Under the pieces are notes generated by a model that saw nothing but the letters and a program-made list of their open reading frames with translations, had not been told where the DNA came from and did not search any database. Source: Ficedula albicollis (taxonomy: Eukaryota; Chordata; Aves; Passeriformes; Muscicapidae). Taken from it: a DNA stretch of 64,000 nucleotides. The DNA is taken from assembly GCF_000247815.1 (NCBI RefSeq), contig NC_021678.1, positions 5,619,026 to 5,683,025 of the forward strand, written 5' to 3'. The translations under genes were made by a program, and so were the position numbers. Positions 24,804 to 36,507 of this stretch are shown one piece after another. The number at the start of each line of letters is the position of its first letter. The first letter of the stretch is position 1.

Positions 24804-27800
24804 TCACCCTAGCCTGCTGAAGACCAAATCCCTGTCCTGAGGACCCTGGTGAAGCTGTGACCATACCAGCTGCTTCCTCTTGGCTCCTGCCAAAGGCCTC
24901 TGGCTGGCCGTTTGGCTGTGTGTAAAAGCATCTTTCTGCCAAGAAAGTGTGAATAATCTTGCCCAGCTTCTCGGCATTTCTTGGCATGGAGTTAATCTTA
25001 CGACTCTGAAGGAAGTTTCAAAGGACATGCAGGGATGTAGTGCTTCTGGGGGTGAATGAGGCATGAATGATCAGAGCATGGTTAGGTTGGTTCAGAGGTA
25101 GGAAACTGGTAGGAGACAGCACCTCTGCATGAGGATGAGGAGTTACTGCTCCCACTGAGGGTCAGGGGTGAGTAGGTAGAGAAATGTGGACCTCCATATG
25201 TGGACCTGGAATGGGGATGAAATGGGAGAAACCAGGGACCGGGATACGGAAGTCTGCCATGAAGCTGGAACAGATCCAGGGGTTTCAAAAGATATTGAGG
25301 GAGGTGACTGGAGGGGGCCTTGGGGTCAATGGTCAAAAGAAAGGCATCATGTGCTTGCAGGACTACAATACAATATATTCTATTCAGTACCCACTTGCCC
25401 CTAAAAGCAAAAGAGAGATTCCTGTGTAGGTCTGCAGTTTTGAAAGCATCTATTTATTTTGTATACCTCCACGATTAGGAGGCAAATTTAGGGCTTATCT
25501 ACTTGGGGAAATCCCTGTAAAATAGGTTGGGTATGAATTTACAGCCTACTTAAGACCCAGAATAAATGCAGTGTAAATTCACACTTTAGCTTACTTCGCA
25601 GGAGCTCCCCCGCAGAACCAAACCCTCAGAGTCACCTCTGTACCTCAGTCTGGTGCTGAAAGTGAGTGGAAGCTTTTCAGAATGTGGGCCTCCAGTTCCA
25701 TTTTTATAGCTGGGTTTTTCTGTCTCCTGGGGCTTTTTGCAGCTGCTGTAAATCACTGTTGCTTTGCTGAGGTTGGGCCAGTTTGCACTGCTCAGGATCT
25801 GACCCTTTGCCTCAAGTAACCTTTTATTATCAATTGGCCAGAGAGTATTTTCCTTTTTACTGGCTTCATTATTAAGCTTGTTCATTCACTCCCACCACTA
25901 TCGATGTCTTTTTTTTCTTTTTACTATTTTTCTCTGTGAATTTTATGTGAATTGTGTCTTTCCTCCCATGTAATTTCCTGATAGTGAACTAGTGACAGAG
26001 TGGGCTGCTGGTATTTAATCTTGTGGCTGGAGAGGTCTGGGTGTTTTTGATACAGACAAATACTCCATTACAGTAGACTCACAGAAATTTTTCTTTTCAA
26101 CCTGAAAGGAGAAGGAAATGCACTCTCCACTAGTGGGCTTTCAAGAATTACTTCTGTGAGCTGAACTTATACTAAAGGCCAGTTTGGTAATGTTCTGTGA
26201 ACAAGGAGAAAAAAAAGAGGAAGACAATATTTTTTCTTCCTCTTTTTGCTGAGATTTGGCTTCAGTCTTGGCTCCTTATCAGATTAGAGTCCTGCAGAGA
26301 AGATAACAACCCTTTGCACTGTGAGTTGTTGAAGAAGTGGATATTGCTGATGTCCAGCTAAAAGAGCATAATTAAACCTCTCTGCTTCTGTTGTTTAGGG
26401 AAACTTGCTTCTTGGCGGGAAGAACTAAGTAATAAGGCAAATACATAGCACAATACATTTCTTGCTGTACTGTAGGGCAAGACTAAGAAGACTGCCCCTG
26501 TCTATTTTATGGCAATTTAATTTAAATTTATTAGGTTGCTGCCAGGTATACACAGGAGTCTAATCCTGTAATCCATGGATGGCTGAAGGTATGCAGTATT
26601 GTGGTGTTCCCTGTGCATGGAGTAATTTGACATAAGATGTGGTTTCTGCTTCTCAAGGGAGAGGCAAAGATTACATCATATTGTATTACTGTTCACTTCT
26701 TGGACTTGGCTGAGTTGCCCCTTATTAGAAAGGGCTGAAGGAACAGAAAATGCAAGGTAATAGATATTTATGTCCCAAACATGACATAGCATCATAAATC
26801 ATTAATTTTTTAAAGACATTAAATTATTCTTTCTGCCTAATTACTTGATTTGTGGCACCATTTTGCTTAAGTTTGTTTCTGTGGTAACATGAGTAATTTG
26901 ATGACTCTTTCTTCTACAGAAAATTTAATATTGATTTGCTGATTACCTCTTTAAATGCAGTCAAAAATCCTGTTTGCTGAATTAAGAAACCTGTAATTGG
27001 AATGAAAACATGCATTACCTTGCATTGCCTGAGCTGTTTGATTGTTGACTTTGACATGTGCTTTATTACTGAAACACATATTTTTGTTAAAAAGATACTC
27101 TTTCATTTTCCCAACTATTCTGGCATTAAACTTGTATACAAAAAATAGGCTGAAGTGTAGTTAAAAGTTTGGTTAATTTAAGTGTGGGAGCATGTTATCA
27201 GTTGAAAAATGTTATTTGAAAGATAACTTTGAGGTTGAACCTGTTCTATTACTGGAATGAACATGGCAAGGTCAGATGCAGACCAAGTGAAAAGATAATC
27301 AATTGATGTGATGTGTTGGCACACATTTCTGGTAGGTGTAAGTCATGACTGTTGCATACACTTGATAGTCTTCTCCCATCATTCATAGTCTGATTTGTAT
27401 TATTTATGATATACTTGCAGGGAAAAAGCTGTGTCCTCCTGCTACTCTTGGTTTGTGGTTTATCTATCCACATCACATATAGAACTTGGTCTAGACAGCC
27501 TGGTTAACTTATAAGCCTTGGAAGTAGGATCCTACAGGGAATTGTACAGGACAAAGTGCTGTAAGTAGTGCTCTCAAAGCATTCAACTTATATGGCATAA
27601 TAAACGTATTTCAATTGGTGTCATATTCTTCATTGTGAGTGATCTTTCAAAAGCTGGTTGATGGGGGATGTTGTCATAAGTGTTCGGAGCTCAGTGGAGC
27701 AGTCAGTTCCTGGCTACCTAATGCTGTGTGCTGACTCAAACAGAAACCCTTTTTCTTTCCAGATGTAGCTGACATAGACATTTGCTCTTCTGCCTCAGCC

Positions 27801-30800
27801 ACAGGGTAGGTACAAGCCCAGCCAGATAAATATGTCACTGCCATTGCAGTCTCTATGCCAAATCTATGCGTAAAGACATCTCAATGATGTCTCTGGTCAA
27901 AATTCCCATGAAAAAAGAATAGTTAGGGTTTTTCAAAGGGAGAACAATCAGAGATCAGCAAAATGTTTAATGAAGAATGACGTATGTCACTGGCAGTCTT
28001 CACACCTACAAGAAGTTTTTTCAGAGCCTGAAAGTGCTGTATTTCATCTAGCTACCTGCTTTATGTGTTTAGAATGAAAATACATAAAATCCTTTTCTCC
28101 CCAAGAGATAGAGGGACATGTCACACCACACAGCTGGATGTTTTAGAGCCAGTCAAACTTGATCCAATGCCTGGACCTGTTCCAATGGGCCTTGAACAGC
28201 CCTCTCATGGATATGGCAGAACCCTCACTGCAGAAAGGGCAGCTGCTCTGGGAACACTGGAGCACAAGGTCTGTGCATGTAAATATTGTGCCTCTGTATG
28301 ATGTAGTGGATCCCTTGGGTAATTTCTGGCAATGCAGCTCTTGCTGAGAGAAGCCTGGCAGCCTGCCCCGCCTGGTGTGTCCCCACAGAAGCTCTGAGAC
28401 CAGGAGGAGAGTCTATCTTCTTTCCCACTGGCAGAGCCTTGTTCTTTCCTGCCCTTCCCCAGAAGTGCAGCTTGGGCCCAAGCAGACCGTCTCTGGAAGG
28501 TTTAAAAGTAGTGCAGAGGCCAAGCAGAGGATGTAAATCAAAGCTATGGTGAAAGCATGAGGTTGCAGGTGTATGTCTGGACAGGAAGTTTCATGCAGGA
28601 CACCAGGATCATGCAGAATGAATCTCATGACCTAGTTTTCAGACTCTTGTATCAATGGCTGAATTTCTTTTCTGACTGAGAACATACATGGCATATGAAT
28701 TGGCAGTGGCCTTCATATTGAGAAGATGTGTGATACACATCTACACACAGGCTGTGGCACACTTGAATTTCATGTGGAACAGCTGTTGACTTCTACAGGA
28801 AGTGCTGCTTGTGTTACTGTAATTAATACTAGTGCATTTGGATTACTGCTTTCATTTTATCATTGTAAGTTTATTGTGTCAAGAAGACACAGTCTGAGAT
28901 CCTTTTTTATTTGCCTTGACTACTGGATACATTCAAAAGAAAAGGCCATTCAGGTAGGCTGTATCTTATTCTTCTTGAGCTATCTGGAGGCCAGGTCTGT
29001 AGTCTAAGCAACATGTACAGGCACTCTTTTGTGTCTCCTTCTTCACTGAAGGTGGCCAGAGTGATTCATTATGCATTTAGGAGAGTGAATCATATGGCAG
29101 CACTGCCTGTCTCTGTTGGTGGTGGAGGGAGCCAGGACAATTAGCTAAGCCTAGACATTAACTCTAGGCTAAAGGGATATGCTTTTCTTGCTCAGAGCCA
29201 GGGAAGTATGAGTTTGAGTTCCAATTAGCAGTATTTAAATGCAGATGAGCATTAAAAGAGCCTGGAGTGCTGCATGTTTGCAAAGGCATCTGTTGCCTGC
29301 AGACACACTGATTTGCTGCAGATGCATGAATATTCTGCATATGCCCAGAGCTCCTCTTTGCCATGTCTTCAGTGAGCATCTCTTGCACGATGAGACACAG
29401 AGAGATGTTAGCTTTTGTTGACTCTGCAGGGGCAGTTGTAAATTCTGGCAGGGTGTGCATAAACAGCTAGGTTGGACATATCTTATAGCCTAGTAGGAGG
29501 CGCTAGTAGAGTTCATCTATCAAAAACCTCGCTCCTAGTTTTCTTTTGCCAGCAGTATGTCTAGGTCAGTTAGAGGCTGGAGAAGAGAAAAGTATACCGG
29601 TGTGAAGATGCTCTGCACTGAAAGTTTGTTCCCCTTGGTGTGGGATACATCAATACCTCTTAGGTCAATGTTGCTTCATTCATTCAACAAGCAAAGCAGG
29701 GGCCACCTCAGAGTTAGAGACCTTTTATGCTGTTAGCATGGTGCAAAAAACACATTTGTTATAATTGCACATTGGAATATTCAAGTTATATCTTTACAGG
29801 TCCTGGAAGATCTCTGTCTGAGAAGAAGAGAGCTGCTGTGAGTCTTACTTCACTTTGATCAAGTTATATCTACTGGACGGTGTGAAAAACAAATCAGGGA
29901 GTCTTAGATACTATCTCTTGGAGAGAATGAATCTGGATTCAATGCAGCTGGATGTAGAAAGCTGAGGCTTAGCAACAACTGCAGAGCACAGTTACTACTT
30001 CATCTTCTTTTTGGTATGTAAATATGGTCTTAGATTATTTGATTGATCTAGTTCAGGCATGTTTTAGTTTTAGGATTGGTATTCAAATCTAAGACTTCTT
30101 CTGGAGATACCCTGAATTATTTCATAATTATGAGAAATCCTGGGGAGGTATCTCAGTGTTTACAGAGGAATATCTTGCTGTACCACACTCCAGATATATC
30201 AACACAGCCAAATCTCCTTCTAGTATGTTATAGTTTAATTAGCTCCAGTTCTTGAGTCATAATCTGTTTCTCTGGGGCTGAAGCACACACATACACGCAA
30301 AAGACAAAACGTGAAGAAATAATTGTGATCTTTGCCACTTGGATTTGATACTATCTGTTAACATGACTTCTTGTAAAGTCAGTTTCCAATTTGTTGAATT
30401 AGAGTTTCATGCCATGGATAACATTTCCTTTCACTGTGAAGCTGTCAGATATAGCTCCCCTGAGAAAACCATCCTACCAGTCTGAGATCTGGGGCATAAC
30501 TCTGTCCTGCTTCTAAAAAGCAGCATCGGAGTTTACTCTGCCTGAGGATCTAGCCAATAAAATCCTTCAAGGGCAAATTCTAACTGGGCAGAGAGCCAAA
30601 ATGTCATCCCAGAGGACCAGATCCCATGAAAACCTTTGCAGAGTTTCCCCAGAATTTCCCCTAGATGCATCTCGAGTTCTCAGCCGCAGATCTTTCTTTG
30701 CCTTCTCAAGAATATTACTTTACTATTAACTTGCTCCATTAACCCCTCTGTTAGAAGGGTAGATATTTCTGATTTTTCATCCTCTATTTCACTACCTCTG

Positions 30801-31255
30801 TCTTCCAAAAACAATGTGTTGGAGGGATTTCAAGAGTTGATATTTCCCAAGCTGGCCAGAGTATGCCTTGGAGATGTATGTAGCTGTTGACTGCTTCAAA
30901 GGTGCCTCTCACATTGGAACAGCATCATATACAGAGATGTCTGTGCTCACCAGGGCCATGGGGTAGTCTAGTCTCCTGGCTGGGGTGAAAGTGATAGATT
31001 GCTACACCATCTCTGGTATTCCCAAACCATCCTGCTGTGGAAAAATAGGGTTTGAGCAACCTCACCTCATATCAGTTCCTCCTGGACTTCCCCCACTTCA
31101 CAGCTCACTGAGATCAGTGGTACTTATTGATCTCAATAGCATGGTTTGTTAGTCTGGCTGCTCCAGGCCAGTCTGTCCCTCTGCTACAGTGTTATTCCTC
31201 AATCTGTTCTTACACCCCTCCACTTTGAACCCTCTGCAAGTAGCATCTTCTGATG
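24804..31255. other. Unique non-coding DNA, nothing recognised
   Basis: About 6.5 kb. Frames up to 99 codons with no recognised domain. No CR1, LTR or RNA gene seen. The part from about 28.1 to 28.5 kb is slightly more GC-rich but is not a CpG island. Confidence 0.5.
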
Positions 31256-31261
31256 CTTCAC

Positions 31262-31728
31262 TGTTGCAGCGGACCTCTCCTTAGGACCAGAAATAAGCCA
31301 AGACGCAGACTCTCATTTGACTGCATGAATGAAAAGTGCCCCCGGTTTATTCCTTTTACAGAGTATCCATCCTGACTCCGACTAATCGCAGACTTAGTGG
31401 GTTCACGCACCCACTGCGGGATCTAACTGCAGACCCGGGCTGACCTCACAGCAGCTTCCTTACAGCAGCAAGTCTCTCTCCCATTTACTCAGTCCTCCAG
31501 TCCTTTTGAAGCCTTCCTTCAGTACCTTCTGTTCCTTCTTCCTCAGGGCTTCTCTCCCTCCTCCATATCTTCTTTCTCCGAGATCCTTGGCCAGCCAACC
31601 CATCGCTTTTCTCACACTTTTATTAGTCACAGCTGTGACCTATTAAGGGCAAGGCTATTCTTTGGTAATTAGTATAGCTGTGACCTATCGGGGCAAGGTC
31701 ACCTGTAATCTCTTCTTCTACACCTACA
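31262..31728 (-). mobile_element. Solo LTR (467 bp), minus strand, exact 6-bp TSD
   Basis: On the plus strand the element runs from TGTTGCAGCGGACC to CTACACCTACA. It is flanked on both sides by CTTCAC (31256-31261 and 31729-31734), an exact 6-bp target-site duplication. Read on the minus strand it begins TGTAGGTGTAG, has an AATAAA signal (plus-strand TTTATT at 31346-31351) about 80 bp before its end, and finishes GCTGCAACA. Near its start is a perfect 14-bp palindrome and a pair of direct repeats. No internal retroviral sequence adjoins it. The 6-bp duplication suggests a class II avian endogenous retrovirus; the family name is not determined. Confidence 0.9.
31626..31698 (-). promoter_or_regulatory. 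Direct repeats and palindrome in LTR U3
   Basis: The motif 'agctgtgacctat...gggcaagg' occurs twice, at 31631-31654 and 31676-31698, 45 bp apart. The first copy overlaps the perfect palindrome GTCACAGCTGTGAC (31626-31639), which contains the E-box CAGCTG. Duplicated motifs in U3 are typical of LTR enhancers. The role is inferred. Confidence 0.6.
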
Positions 31729-31920
31729 CTTCACTATCAGCTTTTTGGAAGATTTTCCTTGAGTGTCCACTTTTCCACATGTTGGTTACCACTTTTCATG
31801 CTTTTCTAATTATTCTCACTTTTTTTTTGCTGCGTCATGGCACCATATATGACAACTAGGTCCTCTGTTACTGTTAACCAGCAATCACATTTCACTCATC
31901 TTGTCCTTACAAGTTGCAGG

Positions 31921-31959
31921 GGCTAATGACATCAGGCTAATGGCATCAGGCTAATGGCA
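31921..31959. repeat. Tandem repeat, 15-bp unit, about 2.6 copies
   Basis: The unit 'ggctaatggcatca' is repeated at 31921, 31934 and 31949 with single-base changes. Confidence 0.85.
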
Positions 31960-31993
31960 ACATTTTCTGGTCCCATTTTCTTTCTGGGTCATT

Positions 31994-32228
31994 GGTGATC
32001 AAGAAAGAGCAGAGGGAGTATGAAGCAGTTAAATGAGATCAAAGTCTCGTGGTGATCAAGAAAGAGCAGAGGGGGTATGAAGCAGTTAAATGAGATCAAA
32101 GTCTCCCTTATAACCTGCACAGAGAGTAACCACCATTCTGGTGATCAAGAAAGAGCAGAGGGAGTATGAAGCAGTTAAATGAGATCAAAGTCTCTCTTAT
32201 AACCTGCACAGAGAGTAACCACCATTCT
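31994..32228. repeat. Tandem repeat, 57/89-bp units, 3 copies
   Basis: Each unit begins 'ggtgatcaagaaagagcaga'. The copies start at 31994, 32051 and 32140. The second and third are 89 bp and end 'gagtaaccaccattct'. The first is only 57 bp and stops at 'caaagtctcgt', so it lacks the 3' third of the unit. Copies differ by about one or two bases, indicating recent duplication. Confidence 0.94.
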
Positions 32229-33793
32229 AAAAAAGGAACAGAAAATACCAGCTTGTGTCACTTTGTGTAACAATGATTGCAAGAAGAATGGGAAATAGTA
32301 CACTTCCCTCATGTCTTTTGCAGCTTCTGGAATAGATGAATGACAATTTTTGGTTCCTTCTCCTCAGATTGAGGAGTGGATGACTAATATCATTGTGACT
32401 GATGCCATCTAATTGGCTCAAAAGAACTTTCTGGTGGTTCTCATGATTAACATCACTTCCCATCATGTGTAAACCATTGGAGAGCAAAGACCTCCGTTTG
32501 AACTGTTATGCTATGAAGCAGATGTAAAAGTGCTGGGTTTCTGAAGCAATTAAATGTATATAAAGTATGTATGAATCAGTGTTCTGATCTTCCTGTGCAG
32601 CAAGTTATGATGACTGATCTGTTTCTACAGTTGCTAATTATATTATGTTAAAAAATACTTGGTGTTCAAGTGACTTTTATGCACAAATTCTGTGAGATTG
32701 AAATTTAATTAAGACTTGCCAGGATGGTATTACTGAAATACTTTGCTTTGAATCAGTTTGATCCATTTCAAAACAGTTTGTTGAACTGCGTTGCTGTGTG
32801 TTACTTAATATTGAGTCTGAGCCATTTGTGTGAACTACTGTGGTATTTTTGGGACAGGAAGCCTTGTATCCTGATCATTTCTTACAGCCACTCCCATTTC
32901 TGCATTATCTAACCAAGGGGTGTTGCGATTTCCCCTCTTACCTACTGTAGTGCTGGATCAAGGGAGAAAGCTTGAACACTCACTTCAGACAGATGAGAAA
33001 CTGAAGTCAAACTGGGTCAGATCAAAATATTTTACTTTGGTTCAGCTCACTGAAACTAAGTGTTTCGATTCAGGAATACGAAACCACTTCATTTTCAAAT
33101 CAAAAGTGTGGAAACAGCATATTTGGCTCATGCTAATGTCATACTTCAAAGGCAGAGATGTAAATTTCTCTTAGATTATGAAGAAATAAGGCTCTATCAC
33201 AGGGCAGCCTTCACCAACCTGGTGGGAAAATGTTGTGCTCAGTTTGAAAGAGGTCAGTGCAAAGGTTTAAAAGAGTGAATGTTACAGCAGCACCTTTGGA
33301 AGGTTAAGAAGGAAACATCAGAACAAATATGGGAAAAGGACCTGACATTGTAGCAATAGAGTCAAATTAAATATTTCATAAATATGTTAGAAATTTGCTG
33401 GGATCAGTTGCAGGATTGGAGCATTCATACAGCTCCTTCTGTAAGGATAGGCTTGGAGAAATGAAGAAGTGTTATCCATGCTTGTCCTGAAGTCCTGGAG
33501 TAATGAAGGACAGACTTCTCTGGGTAAGGACAGAAGCAGCAGAGCCTCTTTGACAGGTGGGTGTAATTTAAGCTGCCTGCCTGGGACAAGTGGAAGGATG
33601 CTTTTGAGCAACTCTTGGAAACACTCATTAGTGGCAAGGGACACTTCATGTGGATATTGCTTGGAAAGGCAAGACGGCCAAACCCCCTAAATGTATCACC
33701 ATGGTAGGATATATTGAGGCAACTCTGTTTCACAAGGTAGAAGTTATTAGGGAGATATTTTAAATGAGTTTTACCAAGGAAGATTTACTTGTC
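32229..33793. other. Unique non-coding DNA, nothing recognised
   Basis: AT-rich sequence. Frames up to 102 codons on the minus strand (33425-33733) with no recognised domain. Confidence 0.5.
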
Positions 33794-34126
33794 CACAGAA
33801 TCACAGAATGGTTTGGGTTGAAAGGGACCTTTAAAGGCCATCTAGTCCAATCCCCCTTCAGTGAGCAGGGACGTTTGCAACCAAATCAGGTTGCTCAGAA
33901 CCCAGTCCAGCCTGACTTGGAGAGTTTCCAGGGATGGAGCATCCACTGCCTCTCTGGGCAACCTGTATCATTGTTCCACCACCTTCATTGTAAAAATTAC
34001 TTCCTTACATGCAGTCTAATTCTGACTTTAGTTTAAAAATAACACACCTTGTCCTATCCTACAGGCTTTGCTAAAAAGCTTGTCCCTAACTTTTTCACAA
34101 GTCCCCTTTAAGTATTCTAAAGAAGG
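33794..34126 (-). mobile_element. CR1 LINE fragment, 3' end
   Basis: The plus strand begins with the diagnostic 'cacagaatcacagaatgg', then 'tttgggttgaaagggacc', 'ggccatctagtccaatcc', 'aggttgctcagaacccagt', 'gggatggagcatccactgcc' and 'tctctgggcaacctgt'. It continues through 'ccttgtcctatcctac' to 'cccctttaagtattct'. This is the reverse complement of the CR1 3' region, about 330 bp, 5'-truncated and less diverged than the copy at 196-395. No coding part remains. Confidence 0.93.
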
Positions 34127-35491
34127 AAGTGTTAATGAAGTTGGGGATCTGCTCAAGAAAGAGATTTGGAGTCCTGGACAGATAGTAGGACAGATTTATC
34201 ATACAGTTTGTGTGGACCTAAATTTTAAAATGATTTGAAAATGTAATTTCCAAGAGTAATTAATATTTAACTAATGTAATTTCTCAGTTTATAGGGCAAC
34301 TAGTGTGCAGTAGATATCATATAAATATTCTGATCTTAGTATATCTCTTGGTCTTTCAACATCTTTCCTTCATTATATTCTCTGACTCTGCTACCAGTCA
34401 AAATCTGGGGGATAAAACTGGGTAATTTCACCCACTCAAAGTTGCCTGGTTGGACAGATATGAGGTGATAAAGTGAAGAAACACAGCTCAAGTGTTAGGA
34501 AAATGTTCTCTAATTGTGGAAATAGTAAAATCGTGGCACAGATTACTTGGGGAGAAAGGGGCATATTCTTGTCTGAATTTTTGTTAGAAAAAGTGTGATG
34601 AATGTTTTTCAGAGATGGTCTCAGTTATTTATTCTGTTTTAGAGCAAGAAAAGAGATTAAATAATCCCTCCAGATTGCTTCTAGGCATGGGTTTTTAAGA
34701 TTCTCTTAAATGGGCACTTTGAGGTCTTTTAAGATCACTGCTTCTTGGGTGGGGTCAGGGCAAGGATAGACATTGTACTGGGGAAATTTTCCTTAGGACA
34801 GGTGATCATACAAGAAAAAGTTGTGGGTTTTACTGAGAAGAATTATTCTTTATCTGCTCTGCAGAACTTCAGACAAGAATGCCCAGTTTCCCAGGTTGAA
34901 ATACTGTGCATCAGACCTGTATAAACATTCCTGGAAGCTGCAACAGATTATGTGAAAGTGTTAAAATGTTTTTGCATGAACCTAATTTTTATTGAAGAGT
35001 TGTGCTCCAATGATGAGGAACAAAGGAAGGGCATGTGATAGAAATGTGCAGTGTAAACAGCTCACATTACTCCTAGCAATTGCATGGTTTTAATCGGGTA
35101 ACAGATCATGAACTGTATTTGTAAAGATTATTCAGCAGTTTCAAGACATACTAATATTTAAGAAAACTGTGCCTTTCTGGAGGCACCTGGCAACCAGATT
35201 AAGAACCAAAGTTCATTAATAGATGAGTCATTGCTTCTATTCAGTCTTTGCCTGAGATAGCCACGTAAACTCTCGCTGGCTTCAGCAGGTGGTGTGGTCA
35301 GACTAAAGGAGAGGGTGGTGTCTTGGCCAGGTTCTGGCCTGACTTCAGGCTCACACTGATTTGCTGGTGATTTTAAGCAAACAGAGAGGAAAGAGTACCT
35401 CAACTGGTAAGGTTCATTAGCACTCCTCTTTCTCCCCTTCCTCTTCTCTTCTCATCCCATCCCCCTCATTGCTTCTTCTGCTCCTCATAGG
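34127..35491. other. Unique non-coding DNA, nothing recognised
   Basis: No repeat family or gene recognised. A short C/T-rich stretch lies at about 35420-35490, just before the tandem array. Confidence 0.5.
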
Positions 35492-35785
35492 GTGGAGACC
35501 ACATGGCCAATCTCTCTGCAAAGCCCTGACTTGCTGGTGATGGACACATAACTTCATGGCCATCACGGGTTTCTTCCAGACTACCTTGTCCTTAGAGACC
35601 ACATGGCCAGTCTCTCTGCAAAGCCCTGACTTGCTGGTGATAGCCACATAACTTCACGGCCATCACGGGTTTCTTCCAGACTACCTTGTGGAGACCACAT
35701 GGCCAATCTCTCTGCAAAGCCCTGACTTGCTGGTGATGGACACATAACTTCATGGCCATCACGGGTTTCTTCCAGACTACCTTGT
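35492..35785. repeat. Tandem repeat, 96-100-bp unit, 3 copies
   Basis: Units share 'gagaccacatggcca' and 'atcacgggtttcttccagac'. 'gagacc' starts at 35495, 35595 and 35691, so periods are 100 and 96 bp. The 4-bp difference is the presence or absence of 'cctt' plus neighbouring bases at the unit joint. The 96-bp spacing keeps one minus-strand frame open across two units, giving a repeated peptide, but there is no evidence that it is translated. Confidence 0.94.
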
Positions 35786-36507
35786 CCTTGCTACATGGAT
35801 GATTGTTGCTCATGAAGCAAGGTCTGATTTGCAAACTAAAAACTTTCAATAATTCTCTGTATTTTATATTGAGTTACAGAAGTACTGATCTAGTTGACTG
35901 CATGAATTTGCAACCAGCAGCTCCCCTTTTAGGAGGGGAACATCATAAAGATGGGAGAGTTAGATGCTGAGGAGTGGGAATTGGTCTAATCATCCCAAGA
36001 GAAATCCTCCCCATTTGTGAGTCAAAGCCTGCTGTCTCTTGCCTGAGATGAAGGGAATCTCCCAAGGGCAGCTAATCTTGCACTATCTCATCACTTGAGA
36101 TCAAACATCATGATATTGGGTCATTATGTACTTCTAAAAGTGCATGTCCTTGCTACATGGATGATTGTTGCTCATGAAGCAAGGTCTGATTTGCAAACTA
36201 AAAACTTTCAATAATTCTCTGTATTTTATATTGAGTTACAGAAGTACTGATCTAGTTGACTGCATGAATTTGCAACCAGCAGCTCCCCTTTTAGGAGGGG
36301 AACATCATAAAGATGGGAGAGTTAGATGCTGAGGAGTGGGAATTGGTCTAATCATCCCAAGAGAAATCCTCCCCATTTGTGAGTCAAAGCCTGCTGTCTC
36401 TTGCCTGAGATGAAGGGAATCTCCCAAGGGCAGCTAATCTTGCACTATCTCATCACTTGAGATCAAACATCATGATATTGGGTCATTATGTACTTCTAAA
36501 AGTGCAT
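35784..36507. repeat. Exact tandem duplication, 362-bp unit, 2 copies
   Basis: Unit 1 is 35784-36145 and unit 2 is 36146-36507, each running from 'gtccttgctacatggatgat' to 'ctaaaagtgcat'. I see no difference between them by eye. Unit 1 abuts the third copy of the ~98-bp array. The perfect identity implies either a very recent event or an assembly duplication. Confidence 0.95.

Noticed and set aside
35417..35849. Repeated peptide on the minus strand (VVWKKPVMAMKLC type)
   Set aside because: It arises from the ~98-bp DNA tandem array; the frame is kept only where the spacing is 96 bp. No evidence of a gene.
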